Source: Listeria innocua
GTDB lineage: Bacteria; Bacillota; Bacilli; Lactobacillales; Listeriaceae
Reading direction: 5' to 3'
DNA: 64,000 bases
Assembly (NCBI RefSeq): GCF_028596125.1
Contig: NZ_CP117229.1
Location: forward strand, 1,596,001 to 1,660,000
Shown: positions 49,931-58,761 of the stretch, piece by piece
Layout of the letters: each line of letters opens with the position of its first letter
How positions within the stretch are numbered: the stretch's first letter is position 1
Program-made: the position numbers and the translations under genes
The notes under the pieces: generated by a model
The model's input: the letters and a program-made list of their open reading frames with translations, nothing else
What the model was told of the DNA's origin: nothing
The model's database searches: none

Positions 49931-51229
49931 ATGGATCATTCAATGTCAAAAATACTGCATGATGAAGCACTTTTACATATAGTTGGCGGGGTTAATAGCC
50001 CATCTAGGTCAAATAAAGGAGTTGGCGGTGGTATTCCTGTAACAATGGAACGGGCTAATGGAGCTTATTTTTATGATGTAGATGGTAATAAGTATATTGA
50101 TTACTTAGCTGCATTTGGACCAATTATTACTGGGCATGCGCATCCTCATATTACAGAAGCGATTACAAAAGCGGCGCAAAATGGCGTTTTGTACGGTACT
50201 CCTACGAAACACGAGATAACTTTTGCAAAAATGTTAAAAGAGGCCATTCCTTCTCTTGAAAAAGTTCGGTTTACAAACTCTGGAACGGAAGCGGTTATGA
50301 CTACTATTCGTGTGGCTCGTGCTTATACTGGACGAGATAAAATTATTAAATTCGCCGGTTGTTATCACGGGCATTTTGATTTAGTGCTAGTGGAAGCTGG
50401 TTCTGGCCCTTCTACTCTCGGTATTCCAGATTCAGCTGGAGTAACAAGATCAACAGCGGAGGAAGTTATTACAGTTCCATTTAACGATCTTACATCTTTC
50501 AAAGAAGCATTAGCTGTTTGGGGAGATCAAGTTGCTGCTGTTTTAGTAGAACCAATCGTTGGGAATTTTGGAATGGTTGCTCCCGCGGAAGGTTTTTTAG
50601 AGGCCGTGAATGAACTTGCACATGAAAATGGCTCTTTAGTTATTTATGATGAAGTTATTACGGCGTTCCGTTTTATGTATGGTGGTGCTCAAAATTATTT
50701 AGGTGTTATTCCAGATTTGACTGCGATGGGTAAAATTATTGGTGGCGGTCTTCCGATTGGCGCTTACGGTGGTCGAGTAGATATTATGGAAAAAGTCGCT
50801 CCACTTGGTCCGGCATATCAAGCTGGAACTCATGCAGGTAATCCGGCCTCTATTCTTTCTGGTATTGCTTGTTTAGAAGTTTTACAAGAAGAAGGCCTTT
50901 ATGATCGTTTTGAAAAATATGGTTCGATGTTAAAAGAAGGCATTGAAAAAGCAGCTATTAAACATGGTATCGCAGTTACAGTCAACCAAATTGTCGGAGC
51001 ACTTACTGTTTACTTTACAGATGAGCCTGTGACTAATTATGCTGAAGCTGGGGCTACAAATGGAGATTTATTCGGTCGCTTCTTTAAGGGTATGCTAGAA
51101 GAAGGGATTAACTTGGCACCGTCAAAATATGAAGCTTGGTTCATTACTTCCGCGCATTCCGAGGCAGATATTTTAGAAACGATTCAAGCAGTTGATACTG
51201 TTTTTGGCAAATTGGTTCAAGGTAAATAG
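49931..51229 (+). CDS. gsaB: Glutamate-1-semialdehyde 2,1-aminomutase (GsaB type)
   Basis: PLP-dependent aminomutase of 432 residues making 5-aminolevulinate for haem. It has [48 protein letters not shown] and the PLP lysine in [17 protein letters not shown]. It is the second type of GSA aminotransferase, not part of a hem operon, as in B. subtilis gsaB next to perR. ATG start with GAGGAG upstream. Confidence 0.94.
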   Translation: MDHSMSKILHDEALLHIVGGVNSPSRSNKGVGGGIPVTMERANGAYFYDVDGNKYIDYLAAFGPIITGHAHPHITEAITKAAQNGVLYGTPTKHEITFAKMLKEAIPSLEKVRFTNSGTEAVMTTIRVARAYTGRDKIIKFAGCYHGHFDLVLVEAGSGPSTLGIPDSAGVTRSTAEEVITVPFNDLTSFKEALAVWGDQVAAVLVEPIVGNFGMVAPAEGFLEAVNELAHENGSLVIYDEVITAFRFMYGGAQNYLGVIPDLTAMGKIIGGGLPIGAYGGRVDIMEKVAPLGPAYQAGTHAGNPASILSGIACLEVLQEEGLYDRFEKYGSMLKEGIEKAAIKHGIAVTVNQIVGALTVYFTDEPVTNYAEAGATNGDLFGRFFKGMLEEGINLAPSKYEAWFITSAHSEADILETIQAVDTVFGKLVQGK

Positions 51230-51261
51230 GTAATATTACTGTATAAACTTGAGAGAAACGT

Positions 51262-51267
51262 TATAAT
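51262..51267 (+). promoter_or_regulatory. Candidate -10 box of the FUSC-family gene
   Basis: Perfect TATAAT 68 bases before the ATG; no good -35 at 17 bases. A GAGCGGG/CCCGCTC hairpin follows at 51279-51306. Confidence 0.45.
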
Positions 51268-51334
51268 AGAAGAAGAATGAGCGGGAAAACTTAAAAATCC
51301 CGCTCAAATAGTCTATAGAAAGGAATAACCTTCC

Positions 51335-52423
51335 ATGAAATTCGGAGCTAGAATTTTGAAAACAGGTATTGCAATCACATTGGCGCTTTTTATTGCCCAG
51401 CTTTGCAATTCACCATCTCCATCTCTGGCAGGCATTTCCGCCGTTTTTGCTATCCAGCCTTCTATTTATAGATCATATCGAACTATTTTAGAACGGGCAC
51501 AAGGGAACGTTATTGGAGCCATCATTGCAATTATTTTCGGACTTTATATTGGTAATGATTTTATTTTAATTGGTGTTGCTTCGATAATCTGTGTGGCTTT
51601 ATTAATGCAATTTCGTTTGGAGAATACGATTGGACTTGCTGTAGTTACCTTAATCATTGTCATGGACTCTCCTGGTAATGACTTTTTAGAAATTGCCCTC
51701 ATTCGTTTTGGGACAATTATGTTAGGTTTACTTGCTGCATTTATCGTTAATCTGTTCTTTTTACCACCGAAATATGAAGTTTCTCTTTTCCAGTTGATTT
51801 ACAATACTAATAGCGAGATTGTACGCTGGATTAAACTAAATCTTCGCCACGCCGCAGACTTCCCTCTTCTAAAAAAAGATATGGAATGGATGCAAAAACA
51901 GTTAAATCAAACGCGTAACTTATACGGATTATACCGAGAAGAGCGTACTTTCCTGAAGAAAAATGCTATTTCAAAAGGTCGGAAAATTGCTGTTTATAGG
52001 CAGATGTTGCTTTGCTCTCAAAAAGGTTTTGAACTGTTAAAAATCCAACACCGTTATGAAAATGATTATTTGCAACTACCGCCAGATAAACAAGAATTAA
52101 TTAGACAACATATTGATTACTTAACAGATAAACATGAACAACTTTTACTAACCTATATTGACAAAGTTTCTATCGACCTTGAATATGTAGAGTCACATTT
52201 AGCACAAGATCCACAAGATTTAATGCAACTTTTCCTGCGTGAGATGGAAGAAACAGAAAAAGATGAATATGAAGACATGATGGATAAATATCATCTAATG
52301 CGTATTATCGCTTCTGTTTTTGCTTATCAAGAAACAATCGATTATTTAGAAAAACTAATTCACAGTTTTAAACTTCGGCATACAGAAGAAAATCAAATCG
52401 ATATTAACGTTAATGAAGAATAA
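51335..52423 (+). CDS. Aromatic acid exporter-like membrane protein (DUF939/FUSC, YgaE-like)
   Basis: 362 residues: four to six hydrophobic segments in the first 140 residues (ITLALFIAQLC, VIGAIIAIIFGLYIG, ICVALLMQF), then a long, charged, helical cytoplasmic domain to the end. This is the layout of the ArAE_1/DUF939 family. SPSLAGISAVFAIQPSIYRS is typical. B. subtilis YgaE occupies the same position next to gsaB. Transport substrate unknown. ATG with AAGGA upstream. Confidence 0.85.
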   Translation: MKFGARILKTGIAITLALFIAQLCNSPSPSLAGISAVFAIQPSIYRSYRTILERAQGNVIGAIIAIIFGLYIGNDFILIGVASIICVALLMQFRLENTIGLAVVTLIIVMDSPGNDFLEIALIRFGTIMLGLLAAFIVNLFFLPPKYEVSLFQLIYNTNSEIVRWIKLNLRHAADFPLLKKDMEWMQKQLNQTRNLYGLYREERTFLKKNAISKGRKIAVYRQMLLCSQKGFELLKIQHRYENDYLQLPPDKQELIRQHIDYLTDKHEQLLLTYIDKVSIDLEYVESHLAQDPQDLMQLFLREMEETEKDEYEDMMDKYHLMRIIASVFAYQETIDYLEKLIHSFKLRHTEENQIDINVNEE

Positions 52424-52424
52424 A

Positions 52425-52467
52425 CAAAAAACGAGCTTGGAGATAAACTCCAAGCTCGTTTTTTTAA
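52425..52467. terminator. Bidirectional terminator
   Basis: AAAAACGAGCTTGGAG / CTCCAAGCTCGTTTTT 16-bp stem, A-run before it and T-run after it, between convergent genes. Confidence 0.95.
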
Positions 52468-52991
52468 CGATATTCTTTATACTTTTCATACCAAATGTCA
52501 ATGTAATCAGGAGAAAATGGACCTTTTTTGTCCAAAATCCAGTGGCTTAGCACATCTACATTAGTTTTTAGTATCCGGTCAATTGAGTCTGGATACTTCA
52601 TTTGGCGACGGTGTTGTTCATATTCGCCCTCATCAAGCAAATGAAACCTTCCATCTGGGAAAACCTTAATATCGAGGTCATAGTCAATGTACTTCAGCGC
52701 TTGTTCATCTACCGCAAAAGGTGTACCTAAATTACAGTAATGATAAATGCCATCTTCTCTAATCATCGAAATTACATTAAACCAGTAATCACTATGAAAA
52801 TAACAAATTGATGGTTCGCGCGTTACCCATTTACGTCCGTCTGCTTCCACAACTAATGTGTGGTCGTTTCCACCGATAATAATATTCTCCGTAGATTTAA
52901 GCACCACTGTCTTTTTCCAAGTACGATGAAGTTTACCGTTATGTTTGTAGCTCTTGATCTGTATTATTTCTTTCTCTTTGGGTAAGTACAT
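52464..52991 (-). CDS. ntdP: Nucleoside tri-/diphosphate phosphatase (DUF402, YgaC-like)
   Basis: 175-residue DUF402/UPF0374 protein. The beta-barrel core has [34 protein letters not shown] and the acidic cluster in [14 protein letters not shown], whose Asp residues bind metal in the S. aureus homologue. [14 protein letters not shown] follows. The family hydrolyses nucleoside tri- and diphosphates. ATG start with GGATAAAGG upstream. Same neighbourhood as B. subtilis ygaC. Confidence 0.88.
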   Translation of the reverse strand: MYLPKEKEIIQIKSYKHNGKLHRTWKKTVVLKSTENIIIGGNDHTLVVEADGRKWVTREPSICYFHSDYWFNVISMIREDGIYHYCNLGTPFAVDEQALKYIDYDLDIKVFPDGRFHLLDEGEYEQHRRQMKYPDSIDRILKTNVDVLSHWILDKKGPFSPDYIDIWYEKYKEYR

Positions 52992-53032
52992 CCTTTATCC
53001 TACTTTCCTCATGTACTATCAAAATCATTATT

Positions 53033-53038
53033 ATTATA
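53033..53038 (-). promoter_or_regulatory. Candidate -10 box of the DUF402 gene
   Basis: TATAAT on the minus strand, 42 bases before the ATG; -35 unconvincing. Confidence 0.35.
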
Positions 53039-53145
53039 ACATAAGGCAAGACTGCAAAAAAACAATATTGTGCTGAAACGGAATAATTTCCTCAAAAAAG
53101 AACAATTTTTACGAAAAATAGCTAATTTTTATCCTTTTTACTTTA

Positions 53146-53892
<747 letters not shown>

Positions 53893-53895
53893 TTA

Positions 53896-54993
53896 TTACT
53901 CCCCCTTAAATTCTTTCCAAGCTTGCCACATTTTTTGATATGGTACTGGAAAAGCAAGCCGTTTCATTTCTTCTTCTGTTGCGAAATGCCAGTTTTCATT
54001 TGGAACTGCTGACCGAAGTCTCGCCACACGAATGTCCATTTTCCAAACTAAATGAGAAAAGATGTGTTTGATATGCGCAATTGGTTCCTCTTCTAGCGAT
54101 ACTTCTAAGCCATAATTATGTAAAAATTGTAGTTTTGCTACCTCATCATTTTCTTTTTTGGCGATTTCAATGGTTGGAAATTGCCACATATTCGCTAGTA
54201 AGCCATTTTCTGGTCGTTTCTCTATCGCTATTTTTCCATCGTCTGAAATTACAATAATACTTAGTAATTCTTTGGTTTTCGTTTTTGTTTTTTTGATTTT
54301 CACTGGGTAATTGGTTTCGACACCATTTTTATGCGCCTCGCAAAAAGGTTGCAAGGGGCAAAGCAGACACATTGGTTTTGTAGGTGTACAAACGAGCGCG
54401 CCAATTTCCATTAATCCTTGGTTAAAGGCTGCCGGATTTTCTTGGTCGATTAGTTGATACAATACTTCTTCAAAAATTTTCCGTGTGGATGCTTTCATAA
54501 TATCTTCGCTAATTTCCAAAACTCGTGCAATAACACGCATCACATTTCCATCGACAGCTGGTTCTGCTTGATTATATGCAATACTTAGAATAGCTCCTGC
54601 CGTATATGGTCCGACACCTTTAAGTGATAAAATAGTGGTTAAATCACTTGGTACTTCTCCAGAAAAATCAGTCATTACTTGTTTCATCGCGGTTTGAAGA
54701 TTTCTAACACGCGAGTAATAACCTAATCCTTCCCATGCTTTTAATATGTCTGCCTCATCTGCATTAACAAAACTTTCCATTGTCGGAAATTGAGTCATAA
54801 AGCGATTAAAATAAGGAATCACAGTATCGACTTTTGTTTGTTGAAGCATGATTTCTGAGACCCAAATTCTATAAGGTTCAGTATTTTCGCGCCAAGGTAA
54901 AATGCGTTTATTCGCTTCATACCAGGAAACGAGTGCTTCTTGAAAAGCAGTTATTTTTGTTTCATCCCATGTTAGTCTCTTCATTTTTCTCAT
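53896..54993 (-). CDS. mutY: A/G-specific adenine glycosylase
   Basis: Removes A mispaired with 8-oxoG. 365 residues: PWRENTEPYRIWVSEIMLQQ with the catalytic Glu, the HhH motif LKGVGPYTAGAI, and catalytic Asp in AVDGNVMRV. The [4Fe-4S] site is CTPTKPMCLLCPLQPFC, and the C-terminal MutT-like recognition domain follows. Two ATGs, at 54993 and 54984, share one GAGGGG; the first is three and the second about twelve bases from it, so the start is unsettled. Confidence 0.95.
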   Translation of the reverse strand: MRKMKRLTWDETKITAFQEALVSWYEANKRILPWRENTEPYRIWVSEIMLQQTKVDTVIPYFNRFMTQFPTMESFVNADEADILKAWEGLGYYSRVRNLQTAMKQVMTDFSGEVPSDLTTILSLKGVGPYTAGAILSIAYNQAEPAVDGNVMRVIARVLEISEDIMKASTRKIFEEVLYQLIDQENPAAFNQGLMEIGALVCTPTKPMCLLCPLQPFCEAHKNGVETNYPVKIKKTKTKTKELLSIIVISDDGKIAIEKRPENGLLANMWQFPTIEIAKKENDEVAKLQFLHNYGLEVSLEEEPIAHIKHIFSHLVWKMDIRVARLRSAVPNENWHFATEEEMKRLAFPVPYQKMWQAWKEFKGE

Positions 54994-55192
54994 TTTCCCC
55001 TCGTAATTCTAATAGATTTCTAATGTGTGATACTCCGGATGTGTAGTATAATGTAAACAGGGAATAAAATAGTATACCCATTCTTAAGCCGTTTTCTATT
55101 ATACCGAAAGCTGGCTTAATTGAATAGTGTTGTGCTTTCTCAGGCAGCACCACTTGTATTTTTAAAGACCGATTTTAGAGGAGGCAAAGTCA

Positions 55193-56173
55193 TTGGATAC
55201 TGGCACACATGTAGTAATGGGAATTGCACTCGGAGCGTTAGCAACCGTAGACCCGGTAGTTGCCGGAAGTTCTCAAGCTGCCATTGGTATTATGACAGCA
55301 ACAATTATTGGTTCACAGATTCCTGACATTGACACAGTATTAAAACTTAAAAATAACGCTGATTATATTAGAAATCATCGAGGAATCACGCATTCCTTGC
55401 CGATGCTTGCCATTTGGCCATTACTTATTTCATCCATTTTGTATTTAATTTTCCCAGCAGCCACGTTTATTCATTTATTATTATGGACGTTTATAGCGGT
55501 TGGGTTACACATTTTTGTTGATATTTTCAACGCATACGGGACGCAAGCTATTAGACCGTTTAAAGAGACATGGGTTGCTTTTGGATTTATCAATACTTTT
55601 GATTGGTTCATTTTCGGCTCTCATGTCGTTGCTATTGCGGTTTGGCTATTAGGTTCACCAGCAGTTCCTACGTTTGTCACGCTCTACATTATTTTGGCAC
55701 TTTATTACGTGGCAAGATTTGTGACGCAGCGGATGATCAAACATGCGGTTCAAAACTTAATTCCCGATTCAGAAGAAATCATTATCGCGTCCACTATCCA
55801 TTTCTTTCAGTGGCGTGTGGCGGTTACAACCAAAGATCATTACTACGTAGGTCGAGCTTTCAAACGAAATATCTCCATTTATGAAAAATTTGATCGGCTA
55901 CCTGTTCCTGATAATGAAATCATTCGTTCTGCGAAAAAAGATAAAAACCTAGCTGCTTTCATCTCATTCTCCAAAGTGTACAATTGGCGCATTGAAGAAA
56001 AACTAGATGGCACCTATGTTACTTTTACTGATTTGCGTTATCGAAGTAATGGGCATTACCCATTCGTAGCAGTAGTTAAATTAGATGATGACTTGAAGAT
56101 CATTTCATCTTACACTGGTTGGATTTTTTCAACTGAAAAATTATACAAAAAACTAGCACCTGTTAGTATTTAA
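55193..56173 (+). CDS. Membrane-bound metal-dependent hydrolase (DUF457, YfhP-like)
   Basis: 326 residues: MDTGTHVVMGIALGAL and NHRGITHSLPMLA hold the conserved Asp/His residues of the YdjM/DUF457 family. Four or more membrane segments lie between about 65 and 175, and a soluble C-terminal domain follows. The TTG at 55193 has AGAGGAGG eight bases upstream. B. subtilis yfhP adjoins mutY (yfhQ) in the same way, where it acts as a regulator of other yfh genes; here its role is unknown. Confidence 0.87.
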   Translation: MDTGTHVVMGIALGALATVDPVVAGSSQAAIGIMTATIIGSQIPDIDTVLKLKNNADYIRNHRGITHSLPMLAIWPLLISSILYLIFPAATFIHLLLWTFIAVGLHIFVDIFNAYGTQAIRPFKETWVAFGFINTFDWFIFGSHVVAIAVWLLGSPAVPTFVTLYIILALYYVARFVTQRMIKHAVQNLIPDSEEIIIASTIHFFQWRVAVTTKDHYYVGRAFKRNISIYEKFDRLPVPDNEIIRSAKKDKNLAAFISFSKVYNWRIEEKLDGTYVTFTDLRYRSNGHYPFVAVVKLDDDLKIISSYTGWIFSTEKLYKKLAPVSI

Positions 56174-56205
56174 AAAAAGACCCGGGATTCCGGGTCTTTT
56201 TTATT
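56172..56205. terminator. Bidirectional terminator
   Basis: AAAAAGACCCGG / CCGGGTCTTTTT stem with a 4-base loop, shared by yfhP and the dUTPase gene. Confidence 0.95.
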
Positions 56206-56675
56206 TATCTACCAGTACTTCCTACCCCACCAACGCGTGATTCGTTTGCAACGATGTCAGTATCTGCTACTAAGTATTTTTGGAAAACGCCTTGTGCAAC
56301 ACGTTCACCGGATTCAATTTCTACTGGGTCTGAAGAGAAATTTTTAATTGCAATTCCGATATTCCCGTCATTACCTGGGTTACTATAATAAGAAGAATCG
56401 ATTATGCCAGTACCGTTACACAGCAATAAACCTTTTTTAATGCCGATAGAAGAACGCACGTGGATATTTAAAACTTCATCTTCTTGCATATAACTTTTAA
56501 TGTCTGTCCAAAAAATATGTTTTTCTCCTGGTGCAATAGTTTTTGTTTCATTGGAGAAGAAATCATAGCCAGCTGAACCTTTGTCGCCGCGTATTGGTAG
56601 CGATATGGTTTGTTCTGGAAATTTTCTACTTGCTTCATTAACTACTTCAAATCCTCTTACTTTCACTTTGTTCAC
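56205..56675 (-). CDS. dut: dUTP diphosphatase
   Basis: 156-residue trimeric dUTPase with all five motifs: GSAGYDFFS (1), VRSSIGI (2), GTGIIDSSYYSNP (3, with the catalytic Asp and Tyr), GERVAQGVF (4) and RVGGVGSTGR (5). Motif 3 DSSYYSNPGNDG is like phage-type/YncF enzymes of Bacilli. It hydrolyses dUTP to dUMP. Two bases separate it from the upstream yfhJ-like gene, so it belongs to the recX transcript. Confidence 0.93.
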   Translation of the reverse strand: MNKVKVRGFEVVNEASRKFPEQTISLPIRGDKGSAGYDFFSNETKTIAPGEKHIFWTDIKSYMQEDEVLNIHVRSSIGIKKGLLLCNGTGIIDSSYYSNPGNDGNIGIAIKNFSSDPVEIESGERVAQGVFQKYLVADTDIVANESRVGGVGSTGR

Positions 56676-56677
56676 TC

Positions 56678-56911
56678 CTATTTGTTTGGGTCTTTTCGTT
56701 CTACTTGATGTAAAAAGCTACCGTGACGCTCGATTTGTTGGCGAACATAATCCGCTGCGTACTCAGGGCCACGGTATGGGTAACCTGCTTTTGCATAGGA
56801 ACTTTCGAAATCTGACCAAAGCATTTCAATCCACCACAAGGCTTGCTCTTTATCTAAATGCGGATTTTTAGCCATCAATTCCGCCGTTAGTTCATCTAAA
56901 TACGTATACAA
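56678..56911 (-). CDS. WVELL-family small protein (YfhJ-like)
   Basis: 77-residue soluble protein. The segment ALWWIEMLWSDFESSYAKAG resembles the WVELL motif of B. subtilis YfhJ. The start I prefer is the TTG at 56909-56911, one base after the recX stop; its AGGAGG ribosome site is the end of recX. The ATG at 56941 would overlap recX and has no site. Function unknown. Sits between recX and dut. Confidence 0.78.
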   Translation of the reverse strand: MYTYLDELTAELMAKNPHLDKEQALWWIEMLWSDFESSYAKAGYPYRGPEYAADYVRQQIERHGSFLHQVERKDPNK

Positions 56912-56912
56912 T

Positions 56913-57722
56913 TCACTCTTCCTCCTCGAAACTGATTTCATTTTCAGTTAGGTATGATTGAATTGTATCATAAGAAAAACCTTTCTGCATTAGCGATGTG
57001 ATCGTTTTTTGCTTGGCGATGCTTGGTTTATAGCGTTTATTTTTACGAATTGTTTTTTCAACTTGTTTTTGTAAAATGTCTGCTTCATCCGCCACATCTA
57101 ACTCACTTGTAGCTTCAATTGCAGCCATTTTCGCTACTTCGCTAGAATAGCCTTTCTGAATTAAATCAGTGATAATTTTTTGTTGTAGCATTTTCTTTGC
57201 ACTTTTGTTGTTTCGTTTCATGATTTTCATCGCTTGTTTGGTGGCATTTTCGAGCTGAATATCACTTGCATATTCTTCCATTACTTGACTAATAATTTCT
57301 CTTGTTAAACCTTTTTCAACTAACTCACGCTCAATTGTTCGCGGTCCTTTTAGTGTTGTTTTGATTTGTGTTTTTGTGTATAGTTCGGCAAATTCGACAT
57401 CGTTAATATAATCCATATCAGCTAATTTTTTTAAAATCTCATCTACTGCGAAAGGTTCCATTTCTTGCTTTCTTAAATAATCGCGAATTTCTTTTTCCGA
57501 ACGGACGCGATGTGATAAGAAATTGATTGCTTTATTAAGACCTTTCCGGACCATATCTGCTTGTTTTATTTCTTCTATATCAGCCTCAGTTAACGTTTTT
57601 CCTTTCATTAGTTGGTAGCGGGCTAAAACTTCTTCATCCACACTAAAATTATATTTTTCATCAATAAAAATGTTATAGCGTTCTTTGTTTTTTTGTTGGA
57701 CACTTATGGACGTGATTTTCAT
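56913..57722 (-). CDS. recX: Regulatory protein RecX
   Basis: 269-residue RecX, inhibitor of RecA filaments. It is a helical three-repeat protein: RSEKEIRDYLRKQE (repeat 1), VEFAELYTKTQIKTTLKGPR (repeat 2) and KMLQQKIITDLIQKGY (repeat 3), plus further repeats as in Bacilli. The ATG at 57720-57722 has GGAGG seven bases upstream; the frame to 57749 is an extension without a site. B. subtilis counterpart is yfhG, with the same neighbours yfhF and yfhJ. Confidence 0.93.
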   Translation of the reverse strand: MKITSISVQQKNKERYNIFIDEKYNFSVDEEVLARYQLMKGKTLTEADIEEIKQADMVRKGLNKAINFLSHRVRSEKEIRDYLRKQEMEPFAVDEILKKLADMDYINDVEFAELYTKTQIKTTLKGPRTIERELVEKGLTREIISQVMEEYASDIQLENATKQAMKIMKRNNKSAKKMLQQKIITDLIQKGYSSEVAKMAAIEATSELDVADEADILQKQVEKTIRKNKRYKPSIAKQKTITSLMQKGFSYDTIQSYLTENEISFEEEE

Positions 57723-57819
57723 AATCCGCCTCCTTCTCTTATCTATCATACCGCAAAAATTGGTTTTAATACTACTAAAAAGGGAATAAATTAGTTAGGA
57801 CTATAAAGAGGTGATAAAA

Positions 57820-58722
57820 TTGCATATCTTACTTACAGGCGCAACAGGTTTTATTGGTGATCATTTAGTACATGAATTAGAAAAATCAGATCACGAGCTT
57901 TTCATCTTAACAAGACAAAAGCTAAAAAACCGCGCAAATGTACATTATATTGAATGGTTAAATGATGATAAGTTACCTAATTTAGAAGATTTACCAGTAG
58001 ATGTTTGTATTAATTTGGCAGGTGCTGGTTTGATGGATGAAAAATGGACATATGATAGGAAGAAAGTGATTGTAAATAGCCGCATCGAAGCTACTTCAGC
58101 ACTCTTATCGATTGTTTCAAAAATGAAATCCAAACCTAAATCGTGGATTAATGCAAGTGCAATTGGAGCTTATACTTCCTCCAAATCAACTATTTATCTA
58201 GACACGGAAGAAAATGCTTATGCAGATAACTTCTTAGGAAAAACAGTTTATGAATGGGAAAAGACAGCTAGTGCAGCAAGTGATTTAGGTATTCGAGTAG
58301 TTTACGCTCGTTTTGGGCTTGTACTTGGGACTGGCGGCGGTTCATTTCCTGTTTTTGAAAAGTTATTCCAAACATATACGGGCGGGAAATTCGGCAGTGG
58401 TCGACAATGGTATTCTTGGATTCATGTCGATGATGTTGTAGCGGCAATGTTGTTTATTTTTAATCATGAACAGATTAATGGGGTAGTTAATTTTACCGCG
58501 CCTCACCCTGTTCAAGAAAAGAAATTTGCCGAGCGACTCGGTAAAGCAATGCATAAACCTTATAAAACTCCAGTACCGAAGAAAATCATTAAATTCATTC
58601 TCGGTGAACGAGCAATGACCATTTTGGATAGTCAGAGGGCTTATCCAGAAAAATTAATGAGTAATCATTTTGAATTTCGATTCGAAACGTTGCAAGAAGC
58701 TTTAGATGACTTAATTGATTAG
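57820..58722 (+). CDS. NAD-dependent epimerase family protein (TIGR01777, YfhF-like)
   Basis: 300-residue extended short-chain dehydrogenase-like protein. MHILLTGATGFIGDHL binds the nucleotide. NLAGAGLMDEKWTYDRKK, the ASAIGAY segment and YARFGLVLGTGGGSFPVF are typical of the SulA-like TIGR01777 family, and the C-terminal DUF1731 part carries LGERAMTILDSQRAYPEKL. The TTG at 57820 has AGAGG eight bases upstream; the GTG at 57811 overlaps that site. Substrate unknown. Confidence 0.87.
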   Translation: MHILLTGATGFIGDHLVHELEKSDHELFILTRQKLKNRANVHYIEWLNDDKLPNLEDLPVDVCINLAGAGLMDEKWTYDRKKVIVNSRIEATSALLSIVSKMKSKPKSWINASAIGAYTSSKSTIYLDTEENAYADNFLGKTVYEWEKTASAASDLGIRVVYARFGLVLGTGGGSFPVFEKLFQTYTGGKFGSGRQWYSWIHVDDVVAAMLFIFNHEQINGVVNFTAPHPVQEKKFAERLGKAMHKPYKTPVPKKIIKFILGERAMTILDSQRAYPEKLMSNHFEFRFETLQEALDDLID

Positions 58723-58761
58723 AAAAACCAGATTCTGATTTACTCAGAATCTGGTTTTTCT
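58723..58761. terminator. Bidirectional terminator between yfhF and mprF
   Basis: AAAAACCAGATTCTGA / TCAGAATCTGGTTTTT 16-bp stem with a 5-base loop. The last codons of mprF lie in its right arm. Confidence 0.95.
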
